A DNA stretch of 49,008 nucleotides from Rhodocyclaceae bacterium (GTDB lineage Bacteria > Pseudomonadota > Gammaproteobacteria > Burkholderiales > Rhodocyclaceae): contig VEQK01000010.1 of the NCBI GenBank assembly GCA_018883265.1, positions 1-49,008 on the forward strand. Reading direction: 5' to 3'. Positions 7,808 through 15,310 of this stretch are shown here, one piece after another. Position 1 is the stretch's first letter. Each line of letters opens with the position of its first letter. Both the position numbers and the translations under genes were made by a program. The notes below the pieces were generated by a model that saw nothing but the letters and a program-made list of their open reading frames with translations, did no database searches and was not told the origin of the DNA.

Positions 7808-7842
7808 AAAAAAAAGGCCAGTCAGGTCATCTGACTGGCCTT
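7808..7842 (-). terminator. Intrinsic terminator of prpE
   Basis: A perfect 12-base-pair stem (7814-7825 with 7831-7842) has a 5-base loop. On the minus strand it is followed by a run of T (plus-strand A run at 7808-7815). It lies 20 bases after the prpE stop and marks the border between the AT-richer hydrolase block and the rest of the window. Confidence 0.9.
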
Positions 7843-7862
7843 GAATTCTGGCACTGTGGTAA

Positions 7863-9758
7863 TTAACCAGCAGCCACCAGATTCTTGATGTTTTCGATGG
7901 TCGACGGATCATCGATGGTGGTCAGGTCGCCCGGATCACGGCCTTCGGCCAGTGCCTGCAAGGAACGACGCAGCATCTTGCCCGAACGTGTCTTCGGGAG
8001 TGCAGTGACGAAGTAGACACGACCCGGACGGGCGATCGCACCCAGGATGCCATCAACGGTACCCATGACTTCCTTCTCCAGCGCCTTGACCTTATCGGCG
8101 GTATCGACGGTGCTCGCATCTTTAACGACAGCAAACGCGATCGGCACCTGACCCTTGAGCTTGTCTTCGACACCGACCACGGCCACTTCGGCAATGCCCT
8201 TGTGGTTCTGCACGGCTTCTTCGATCTCACGGGTGCCCAGACGGTGACCGGCAACGTTGATGACGTCGTCGGTACGGCCGAGGATGGTGAAGTAGCCGTT
8301 GTCGTCCTTGATCGCCCAGTCGTAGGACGAGTAGACCAGCGGATCTTTGAACAGGCTGAAGTAGGTGCTGACGAAACGCTCGTCCTGACCCCAGACCGTC
8401 GACAGACAGCCCGGTGGCATCGGCGGTACCACCGCGGCAATACCCTTCTCGTTTGGACCGCACTCGGTGCCGTCTTCACGGAAGATGCGCAGGTCGTAAC
8501 CATAGACCGGGAATGATGGCGAACCGTACTTGATCGGGGTCTTTTCAACGCCCGGCACGGCCGCAATCATCGGCCAGCCGGTTTCGGTCTGCCAGTAGTT
8601 ATCGATGACCGGCTTGTTGAGTTCGGACATGAACCACTCATGCGTCGGTTCATCAAGCGGCTCACCGGCCATGAAGATGTGCTTCAGGCTGGAGAGATCG
8701 TGCTTCTTCATGTAAGCCGGATCCTGCTTCTTCAGCACACGGGCAGCCGTTGGCGCCGAGAACATGACGTTGACTTTGTATTTCTCGACAATCTGCCACC
8801 AGATCGCCGGATCAGGGCGCAGCGGTGTGCCTTCGTAGACGACTGTCGCCATACCGCCAATCAGCGGGCCGTAAACGATATAAGAGTGGCCGACGACCCA
8901 ACCGATATCTGAGGTCGAGAAGAAGGTTTCACCCTTACCACCCTGATAAATGTGCTTCATCGAGGCTGCCAGGGCGACCAGATAACCACCGGTATCACGC
9001 TGCACGCCCTTTGGCTTACCGGTGGTACCGGAGGTGTACAGAATGTACGATGGATGCGACGACTCGACCCAGGTGCAGGGTACCTGGGCGTCCATGTGCT
9101 TGGCACGCAGCTCGGCATAATCCACATCACGGCCGGCAACGCGTGGGAAGCCCTTATCCAGACCACGGTCAACGATGATCACCTTGGCCGGCGGGAACTC
9201 CGCCAGGCTCAGCGATTCGTCCACGAGGTGCTTGTAAGGGACTGGCTTGCCGTTACGCATACCGGCATCGGCCGTTACCATCACTTTCGGCTTGGCATCG
9301 TCGATACGGGTCGCCAGGGAGCCGGCAGCGAAGCCACCGAACACCACCGAGTGGATGGCGCCGATACGCACTGTCGCCAGCATGGCGAAGATGGCTTCCG
9401 GAATCATCGGCATGTAAATGAGGACGCGGTCACCCTCTTTGACATCCTGGCTTTGCAGGATGGCGGCCATGCGTTCGACTTCACGCTGCAGCTCTGCCCA
9501 GGTGTAAACACGCTCTTCGTCGGTTTCGGTCGAGATGTAAATCAGAGCCTTGTCGTTCGGACGCTCGGCAGCGTGACGATCCACCGCGTTGTAGCAGAGG
9601 TTGGTCTTGCCGTTCACGAACCATTTAACGAAGGGTGGGCGCGAGTAGTCACAGACCTGAGTGAACGGTTCCTTCCATTCAACAAGCTGCGCTTGTTCAG
9701 CCCAGAAATCATCACGGTTTTCGATGGAACGCTTATGGAAATCCTGATACTTGCCCAT
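7863..9758 (-). CDS. prpE: Propionate-CoA ligase (propionyl-CoA synthetase)
   Basis: 631 residues from the ATG at 9758, which has AGGAGG nine bases upstream; an in-frame extension to 9794 lacks support. This is an AMP-forming acyl-CoA synthetase: the P-loop-like motif is YTSGTTGKPKGVQRDTGG, the acyl-adenylate motif YWQTETGWP, the hinge region GRTDDVINVAGHRLGTREIE, and the C-terminal lysine motif TRSGKMLRR (the Lys that acetylation usually controls). The N-terminal YQDFHKRSIENRDDFW and the VQRDTGG continuation of the first motif point to PrpE more than acetyl-CoA synthetase. It activates propionate to propionyl-CoA in the cytoplasm, normally feeding the 2-methylcitrate cycle, whose genes are not in this window. 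It is divergent from tal across a 193-base gap with two inverted repeats. Confidence 0.88.
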   Translation of the reverse strand: MGKYQDFHKRSIENRDDFWAEQAQLVEWKEPFTQVCDYSRPPFVKWFVNGKTNLCYNAVDRHAAERPNDKALIYISTETDEERVYTWAELQREVERMAAILQSQDVKEGDRVLIYMPMIPEAIFAMLATVRIGAIHSVVFGGFAAGSLATRIDDAKPKVMVTADAGMRNGKPVPYKHLVDESLSLAEFPPAKVIIVDRGLDKGFPRVAGRDVDYAELRAKHMDAQVPCTWVESSHPSYILYTSGTTGKPKGVQRDTGGYLVALAASMKHIYQGGKGETFFSTSDIGWVVGHSYIVYGPLIGGMATVVYEGTPLRPDPAIWWQIVEKYKVNVMFSAPTAARVLKKQDPAYMKKHDLSSLKHIFMAGEPLDEPTHEWFMSELNKPVIDNYWQTETGWPMIAAVPGVEKTPIKYGSPSFPVYGYDLRIFREDGTECGPNEKGIAAVVPPMPPGCLSTVWGQDERFVSTYFSLFKDPLVYSSYDWAIKDDNGYFTILGRTDDVINVAGHRLGTREIEEAVQNHKGIAEVAVVGVEDKLKGQVPIAFAVVKDASTVDTADKVKALEKEVMGTVDGILGAIARPGRVYFVTALPKTRSGKMLRRSLQALAEGRDPGDLTTIDDPSTIENIKNLVAAG

Positions 9759-9810
9759 AGTGACTAGCCTCCTCTGGCTTTCGTGTCGCGGCACCGCCGT
9801 AGCGATACCC

Positions 9811-9827
9811 GTTTTTATGATAAAAAC
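9811..9827. promoter_or_regulatory. Perfect palindrome upstream of prpE (candidate operator)
   Basis: GTTTTTATGATAAAAAC is an interrupted perfect palindrome (8-base arms, one central base) about 50 bases upstream of the prpE start in the divergent prpE-tal gap. There is no coding sequence here. Its size suits a dimeric repressor, and its position suits prpE control. No regulator gene is adjacent. Confidence 0.4.
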
Positions 9828-9884
9828 CTTACCTCACCCAAACGATGTCGGGCCGGTGTCATCGGTATTCGATGCTGCAGGTCA

Positions 9885-9901
9885 GGCGTCATAATTACGC
9901 C
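9885..9901. promoter_or_regulatory. Inverted repeat overlapping a possible -10 of tal
   Basis: GGCGT-N7-ACGCC forms 5-base arms around CATAATT; the central CATAAT resembles a sigma-70 -10 box about 55 bases before the tal start. No good -35 is visible at the expected distance. This could be an operator or a chance repeat. Confidence 0.25.
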
Positions 9902-9951
9902 CTTAGTCTTACACGAAGCTGACCAACACGCTCCTAACTCCTATATCGGCT

Positions 9952-11055
9952 ATGACACACACACTCTCCCAAAGCCACGCATCCGACAGCCGCATCGCCG
10001 CTACTACCCGGCTTGGCCAGCAGATCTGGCTGGATACACTCTCCCGAGAATTGATCGAGAGCGGCGCTCTGGCCGACTGGATCAACGACCACGCCGTGGC
10101 CGGTTTAACGTCGAACCCGGCCATCTTCCACCAGGCCCTGAGCAAAGACCCGGCCTACGCAACGGCCATAACTGCGGCCAGGGCGATTGAATCCAACCCG
10201 GAAGTCCGATTCGAGACGGTGGTGCTGCCCGACATCCAGGCCGCTTGCGATTTGTTCCGCCCGCTGTGGGATGCCACCAACGGCGCGCAGGGTTATGTCA
10301 GCTTCGAGGTTTCCCCCAGGCTGGCGCATGATGCAGCAGGCACCATCGATGCCGCTGTCCGTTTGTGGCGCACTATCGACCGGCCGAATGCCATGATCAA
10401 GATTCCGGCCACGTCCGAGGGCTGCGCCGCGGTAACGGAAGTGATCGGCCGAGGTATCAACGTGAATGTGACGCTGATCTTCTCGCAGGAGCAGCTCCAA
10501 GCCGTGCAGGCAGCCTACGAGGCTGGTCTTCGCCGCTGGGTGGCTCATTGTTTACAGGCGGGTACGCCGGAGCGCATCGCCGATGTGGCTTCCGTCGCTA
10601 GCGTCTTTGTCAGCCGGACAGATAGCACGGTCGATCCGTTGCTGCCCCCTTCTCTGCAGGGAAAAACCGCGATTGCGCTGTGCAAAATGGCCTACGAGCA
10701 ATGGCAAAACGACCAGCAAGGCGCGATTGCAGATTTGCTGGCGCAGGGCGCCAAGCCTCAGTGGCTGTTGTGGGCTTCGACCTCGGTCAAGAACCCCGCC
10801 TACCGAGACACGCTCTACGTGGATGAACTCATCGGCATTGACACCGTAAATACCGTGCCGGACGCAACTCTGGCCGCCTTTCGTGATCACGGCAAGGTCG
10901 CTCTTACGCTGGACCAGGATCTACAAGCCGCACATGAACAACTGGATGCAGTCAGCGCACTGGGGATCGATCTGGAACAGGTCGGAAACAAGCTCCAGGC
11001 CGCCGGCCTTGCTCAGTTCGAGACGGCCTACGCCGATCTGCTCAAATTGGTTTAG
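9952..11055 (+). CDS. tal: Transaldolase
   Basis: 367 residues. The protein moves a dihydroxyacetone unit between sedoheptulose 7-phosphate and glyceraldehyde 3-phosphate in the cytoplasmic pentose phosphate pathway. The fold markers are WLDTLSRELIESG at the start, GLTSNPAIFHQAL, GYVSFEVSPRLAHD, the Schiff-base lysine in MIKIPAT, and NVTLIFSQEQL. The length and the C-terminal helical extension fit the longer (type 2) transaldolases. It is divergent from prpE. Its last 14 bases overlap the 3' end of the minus-strand gene at 11042-11407, and no terminator is seen between them. Confidence 0.93.
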   Translation: MTHTLSQSHASDSRIAATTRLGQQIWLDTLSRELIESGALADWINDHAVAGLTSNPAIFHQALSKDPAYATAITAARAIESNPEVRFETVVLPDIQAACDLFRPLWDATNGAQGYVSFEVSPRLAHDAAGTIDAAVRLWRTIDRPNAMIKIPATSEGCAAVTEVIGRGINVNVTLIFSQEQLQAVQAAYEAGLRRWVAHCLQAGTPERIADVASVASVFVSRTDSTVDPLLPPSLQGKTAIALCKMAYEQWQNDQQGAIADLLAQGAKPQWLLWASTSVKNPAYRDTLYVDELIGIDTVNTVPDATLAAFRDHGKVALTLDQDLQAAHEQLDAVSALGIDLEQVGNKLQAAGLAQFETAYADLLKLV

Positions 11056-11407
11056 GCAAGGTCTGTAACTCGGACAAAGGTCGCATACCATGACGCAGTC
11101 GCGCCCGGTCGCAGGCCTGATCGGCAATACCCAGCGCGGCCCAGGGGTTGAACTCGTGGCAGGGCGAAGGCCGATGTTCGTAAATAGTGCAGCTGACCTG
11201 ACAGCCGACCTCACCTGCCAGCGCAATACAGCGCGGCGCAGCGTCGTCGGTACCTTTCATGCGCATAAGCTTGGGCGTGAGCGGTATCGCCATTTCGACG
11301 GGAACACCAACGCCATCCGCCGCCCCGGCCAATTCCGATGGATGGAAATCCACCCGGTAGCTGGCGCAGCAGGCACCGCAGCTTTCGCAGATCGAGGGCG
11401 AGGACAT
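11042..11407 (-). CDS. YkgJ family cysteine cluster protein (putative Zn/Fe-chelating)
   Basis: 121 residues from the ATG at 11407. The start is chosen because the family motif begins a few residues in (CESCGACC); the longer open frame upstream antisense to the PIN gene has no family features. Conserved cysteines occur at CESCGACC, at RCIAL, in GCQVSCTIYEHRPSPCHEF and near the C-terminus, the pattern of the YkgJ / UPF0153 family thought to bind Zn or an Fe-S cluster. Function is unknown. The start codon shares two bases with the start codon of the plus-strand PIN gene, and the 3' end overlaps tal by 14 bases. Confidence 0.82.
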   Translation of the reverse strand: MSSPSICESCGACCASYRVDFHPSELAGAADGVGVPVEMAIPLTPKLMRMKGTDDAAPRCIALAGEVGCQVSCTIYEHRPSPCHEFNPWAALGIADQACDRARLRHGMRPLSELQTLPKPI

Positions 11408-11885
11408 GGCTAACTCAGACACCGCATCCAACCTGATATTGCCGCGTTTGGTGCTCGACACCAACGTTGTCATGGATCTGTTCCACTTCAACGCTCCGCC
11501 GCTTGCCCCACTGATGGCTGCAATTGAAAGCGGCGCTGTCATCTGCCTGGCAAACGATCGGACGCTGACCGAACTGGCGCGCGTGACCGGGTATCCGCAA
11601 TTCAAACTCGACGATGCGGGTCGCCACCGGCTGTATGAGGCTTACCGCAGCCGGATTACCCTGACAGGGTACGCCGTACCGCAAGGCGCGCCCAAGCTGC
11701 CCAAATGCCGCGACCCGGATGACCAGATGTTTCTCGAGCTGGCTCTGGTCAGCAACGCCAACATGCTGATCAGCCGCGACAACCTGGTACTCAAGCTGGC
11801 CAAAGCCCGCAACCGGCCCTGCCCCTTTGCCATTCTGACCCCGGAGCAAGCGCTGCAACGACTGCGCGATCTGCATCAGCCCTGA
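11406..11885 (+). CDS. PIN-domain protein (PIN_3-like putative ribonuclease)
   Basis: 159 residues. PIN features are VLDTNVVMDLF (first acidic residue) near residue 16, a middle TLTELARV with the second acidic residue, PKCRDPDDQMFLELA (third acidic cluster) and a later Asp in LISRDN, so the metal-binding set of a PIN nuclease is present. The PKCRDPDDQ string is typical of the group annotated as putative toxin-antitoxin PIN toxins. No antitoxin-like gene is adjacent. A ribosome site GAGG at 11394-11397 lies eight bases before the ATG, inside the divergent YkgJ-like gene. Its stop overlaps the yaaA 3' end by 10 bases. It may act as an RNase, but toxin activity is not shown by the sequence. Confidence 0.82.
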   Translation: MANSDTASNLILPRLVLDTNVVMDLFHFNAPPLAPLMAAIESGAVICLANDRTLTELARVTGYPQFKLDDAGRHRLYEAYRSRITLTGYAVPQGAPKLPKCRDPDDQMFLELALVSNANMLISRDNLVLKLAKARNRPCPFAILTPEQALQRLRDLHQP

Positions 11886-12655
11886 CGGCGACGGAAGACC
11901 AATCGCGATTCGGTCGAAGCGGCAGGCGTGTATTCATAACCCTCGGCATCAAACTCCAGCAGGTCGTCGGTTTTTTTCCAGGCGCCTTCGGCAGCCGCCC
12001 GAACAAAAAGACCCCGCGCACGTTTGGCGTAGAAGCTGATGATCTTGAACTTGCCGTCCTTCCAGTCTTCGAACACGGTGTCAATAATGGAGACACCGGC
12101 TTTTTCCAGAGCTTTGCGATCGACCGATTTGAAATACTCGTCCGAGGCGGTATTCACCAGCGGCTGGCCGGCAACCTTGAGGTCGTCCAGCACAGCAGCA
12201 GTATTGCTCTCGCGCCACCAGGCGTACAAATCCTTACCAGCGGGGTTCTCCAATTTCGTGCCCATCTCCAGACGATAAGGACGCATCAGATCCAGAGGGC
12301 GCAACACACCATATAAACCCGACAGTACCCGCACATGATCCTGCACATAACTTAATTGCTTCTTATTCAAGCTGGGCGCATCGAGCCCCTCATAAACATC
12401 CCCGTTAAAGGCAAGGATCGCCTGCTTGGCTTCTGGCTGGGCATGTTTAGCCGACCAGTCGGCGTAGCGGGTGACGTTAAGCACAGCCAGCTTATCGCTC
12501 AGACTCATCAGTTCGGCAATTTGCGCCGGTGACTTCTTGCGCAGGATCCCGATCAACGGTTCGGCCTGCTTGATGAAACGCGGCTGAGTATGCGGCAGAT
12601 TCTTATCCACCGGATCAAAATCCAGCGATTTGGCGGGCGAAAGTAGAAACAGCAT
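11876..12655 (-). CDS. yaaA: Peroxide stress protein YaaA (DUF328)
   Basis: 259 residues from the ATG at 12655, chosen because YaaA proteins begin with a short hydrophobic strand followed by SPAKSLDF, and because an upstream in-frame start is only a TTG. Other family segments are LSDKLAVLNVTRY, AILAFNGDVYEGLDA, LSGLYGVLRPLDLMRPYRLEMG, LVNTASDEYFKSV and IISFYAKRARGLF near the C-terminus. In E. coli YaaA limits free iron and DNA damage during hydrogen peroxide stress, and the family binds DNA; by homology the same is likely here. It is convergent with the PIN gene, with a 10-base overlap of the ends. Confidence 0.93.
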   Translation of the reverse strand: MLFLLSPAKSLDFDPVDKNLPHTQPRFIKQAEPLIGILRKKSPAQIAELMSLSDKLAVLNVTRYADWSAKHAQPEAKQAILAFNGDVYEGLDAPSLNKKQLSYVQDHVRVLSGLYGVLRPLDLMRPYRLEMGTKLENPAGKDLYAWWRESNTAAVLDDLKVAGQPLVNTASDEYFKSVDRKALEKAGVSIIDTVFEDWKDGKFKIISFYAKRARGLFVRAAAEGAWKKTDDLLEFDAEGYEYTPAASTESRLVFRRRQG

Positions 12656-12727
12656 AAGAAACACCTGCAAAAGGACAATTGCAGGCTATGTTACCAACGG
12701 ACCGCCCAGACGGCGAATTCTGTAGCC

Positions 12728-12754
12728 CGGCGCGCGCCGCAAGCCGTCCGGCTT
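12728..12754. repeat. GC-rich palindromes upstream of the DUF2863 gene (REP-like)
   Basis: CGGCGCGCGCCG (12728-12739) is a perfect 12-base palindrome preceded by TGTAGCC, and AAGCCGTCCGGCTT (12741-12754) is a second small hairpin. The TGTAGCCCGG lead resembles the start of short palindromic repeats scattered in many proteobacterial genomes. Only one copy is in this window, so repeat status is unproven. Confidence 0.25.
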
Positions 12755-12768
12755 GGTAAAATGCCGCA

Positions 12769-13965
12769 ATGAAGCGCCCACCCTATGGATCCCGCCCGCG
12801 CCTGTCGCGTGAAATGGCCCAGCTCAGCTGGCTTGCCTCCGGTCTTGCCCAAGCCGGTAGCCGCATGGAACGCACCTACTGGCATGGTCGCCTGCAAACA
12901 CTGGTTGAACAGCTGCTCACCGCCAAAGACGATGAGTCTCTCAACGTGGTTCTGAACCGCTTGAGCGATAGCGAGCCCGTCGGGCACGATGCCCTGATGG
13001 ACACCATTGAATCGGCTGTCGAGTCGACGACAACCATCATTGACGGTAAACCGCACGATGTTCTGCTGATCGCCTGCCCGCTATTGACCTGGTCGCGCTA
13101 CGCGATTCCTACACCCACGTTGTCCGCAAAAGATCAGCGGGTGCTGGCTGAATTACTCCTGAACACGGTGCTAACCCGTCATGCGCGCGTGGTGGTGCTC
13201 GGCATGCTGGTCGGCCCCGACCAAATCCCCCGTGAATTTACGCAACTGGCAGCGCTGACCCAAAACCTGACTCAGGCACTGGTCAACGGCAAGGCGGCGC
13301 CCCTGCACACACAAGCCCAGGAAGAAACCAACCGCTTCCTATCGGATACCCGATACCTCATCGCTGCGACAGCCGTTCCCAAAGGCGATGCCCTCTTCCG
13401 CTGGCAGGAGCCCCGTGCGACTGGCGGAAACTCGCAGCTCAACGACCGTGCTGATATCACCCAACTGTGGGCGAGTACCTGCATGCCAATTCTGGAACCC
13501 ATGCTGGCTGGCTGTCGTGTTTCGGCCGTCTTGCCCGATGCGTTTCACGCGGCCTGTGCTGCAGCAGATCGCGCATCGCGGCCCTATTCGGTACAGGCCT
13601 GCATCAACTTTCTCAGCGAATCGATTGATCTGCCTCCAGAAAAACAACGCGCTGTCATTGGTCCGTTCCATGCGCAACGTCTCGAGGAATACCGGATCGC
13701 GCTCGGACCCAGAAATGAGGATGCGCTATACCACGGTGTCGTCTGGCCGCTACTGGGCATCGAAGATGAACAAACCGATATGGTGGCTGAAATCGAACAG
13801 GTACTGCGCGCTGCCGGTGTGACGGATATCGTGACGCACGAACACCGCTTCCCCATGGAGTTCTGTGAAGATTGCGGCGGCCCCATGTACGCCAATGCCG
13901 ATGGAGAACTGGCGCATCTGGAAATGCCCGAGTCGGCAGCGGCGCAACCGAGTACGCTGCACTAG
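12769..13965 (+). CDS. DUF2863 family protein
   Basis: 398 residues of unknown function, soluble, without signal peptide or membrane segment. I recognise the family by the N-terminal pattern (SREMAQLSWLASGLAQAGSR, MERTYWHGRL), the central KPHDVLLIACPLLTWSRY and the C-terminal FPMEFCEDCGGPMYANADG with a CxxC pair. The family is essentially confined to Betaproteobacteria, so the gene is the main clue to the organism. The CEDCG pair could bind metal or act in redox, but its partner cysteines are not obvious. It ends one base before the bioA start, so it is almost certainly the first gene of the biotin transcript. Nothing in the protein explains a role in biotin synthesis. Confidence 0.85.
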   Translation: MKRPPYGSRPRLSREMAQLSWLASGLAQAGSRMERTYWHGRLQTLVEQLLTAKDDESLNVVLNRLSDSEPVGHDALMDTIESAVESTTTIIDGKPHDVLLIACPLLTWSRYAIPTPTLSAKDQRVLAELLLNTVLTRHARVVVLGMLVGPDQIPREFTQLAALTQNLTQALVNGKAAPLHTQAQEETNRFLSDTRYLIAATAVPKGDALFRWQEPRATGGNSQLNDRADITQLWASTCMPILEPMLAGCRVSAVLPDAFHAACAAADRASRPYSVQACINFLSESIDLPPEKQRAVIGPFHAQRLEEYRIALGPRNEDALYHGVVWPLLGIEDEQTDMVAEIEQVLRAAGVTDIVTHEHRFPMEFCEDCGGPMYANADGELAHLEMPESAAAQPSTLH

Positions 13966-13966
13966 G

Positions 13967-15310
13967 ATGAACAATAAGGCCTGGCTGCAGCGAAGCCTAG
14001 ACTCGGTCTGGCATCCCTGCACGCAGATGAAGCAGCATCCGGCGTTGCCACTGGTTCCCATCGCGCGGGGTGAAGGCATCTGGCTCGAAGACTTTGAAGG
14101 CAAGCGTTACCTCGATGGCATCAGCTCGTGGTGGGTGAACCTGTTCGGTCACGGCAACCCAGAAATCAATGCCGCCATTACGGACCAGTTGAGTCGGCTG
14201 GAGCACGTCATGCTCGCCGGCTTTACGCATGCACCGGCAATTGAATTAGCGGAGCGCTTGTCAGCTAGGACGGGTGACATACTGGGCCATGCATTCTTCG
14301 CCTCCGATGGCGCCAGCGCCACCGAGATCGCCCTCAAGATGTCGTTCCACGCCTGGCAGAATGCCGGGCAAACCGAGAAATGTGAATTCGTCTGCCTGTC
14401 GGGCAGCTATCACGGCGAAACCATCGGCGCACTCTCCGTCACCGACATTCCCTTATTCAGCGAGGCTTATGCGCAACTGGTCCGCAGTGAGCATGTGCAT
14501 CTTGCACCGTCGCCGGATGCCCGACTGGCGCAACCCGGCGAAACCGCCATTGACGTTGCCAATCATGCGGCCAACGCGCTTGAACAACTGTTCAAGGAAC
14601 GCCAAGGAAAAATCGCCGCCATCATCATCGAACCCCTGGTGCAATGCGCCACCGGTATGGCCATGCACGACCCGCACTATTTGAAGCGTGTGCGGGCCCT
14701 GTGCAACGAACACCAGGTGCATCTGATCTGTGATGAAATTGCCGTTGGCTTCGGCCGTACCGGTAGTTTCTTTGCCCATGAGCAGGCCGGCATTCGTCCG
14801 GATTTACTATGCCTTTCCAAAGGCATCACCGGCGGATACCTGCCGCTCTCGGTCGTACTGTGCGGCGAAGCGATCTACCAGGCCTTCTGGCACGACGATA
14901 CCCGTCGCGGATTTCTGCATTCGCACTCATACACCGGCAATCCGCTCGCCTGCCGGGCCGCGCTGGCCACGCTGGACATTTTCGAGAAACACGATGTGCT
15001 GGGTGCCAATCGCAAACTCAGCGCACACATCACTCAACGCTTGCGCGCAATCGCTATGCACTCGCGCGTTAAAAACTTCCGCCATCGCGGCATGATCTGG
15101 GCCGCCGATGTCGACACCGACCTACCCGATTTCAACCGCCGATTCTTTGCACAGGCACTGCAGCGGGGGCTGCTCATGCGCCCGATTGGCAACACGATCT
15201 ATCTGATGCCGCCTTATATACTGACCACGGCCGAGGCCGACTGGATGGCGGATCAGGCGCTTGCTGCGTTAAATGCCACGCTAGCCGAAGCTCCTGTTGA
15301 GCACGCATGA
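13967..15310 (+). CDS. bioA: Adenosylmethionine-8-amino-7-oxononanoate aminotransferase (DAPA synthase)
   Basis: 447 residues from the ATG at 13967, giving the family N-terminus WLQRSLDSVWHPCTQMKQH; the longer frame overlaps DUF2863 and is not BioA-like. It is a class III PLP aminotransferase that converts KAPA to DAPA, using S-adenosylmethionine as amino donor. Visible landmarks are SSWWVNLFGHGNP, FFASDGASATEIALKM, SGSYHGETIG, the cofactor Asp in LICDEIAVGFGRTG and the Schiff-base Lys in LCLSKGITGGYLPLS. The stop overlaps the bioF start (ATGA), so the two are translationally coupled. Confidence 0.95.
   Translation: MNNKAWLQRSLDSVWHPCTQMKQHPALPLVPIARGEGIWLEDFEGKRYLDGISSWWVNLFGHGNPEINAAITDQLSRLEHVMLAGFTHAPAIELAERLSARTGDILGHAFFASDGASATEIALKMSFHAWQNAGQTEKCEFVCLSGSYHGETIGALSVTDIPLFSEAYAQLVRSEHVHLAPSPDARLAQPGETAIDVANHAANALEQLFKERQGKIAAIIIEPLVQCATGMAMHDPHYLKRVRALCNEHQVHLICDEIAVGFGRTGSFFAHEQAGIRPDLLCLSKGITGGYLPLSVVLCGEAIYQAFWHDDTRRGFLHSHSYTGNPLACRAALATLDIFEKHDVLGANRKLSAHITQRLRAIAMHSRVKNFRHRGMIWAADVDTDLPDFNRRFFAQALQRGLLMRPIGNTIYLMPPYILTTAEADWMADQALAALNATLAEAPVEHA

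Noticed and set aside
7863-9758. Annotation as acetyl-CoA synthetase (acs)
   Set aside because: The N-terminus and the VQRDTGG motif fit propionate-CoA ligase better. Acetate activity is still possible.
8952-9767. Open frame of about 271 codons opposite prpE
   Set aside because: Antisense to prpE with no protein features.
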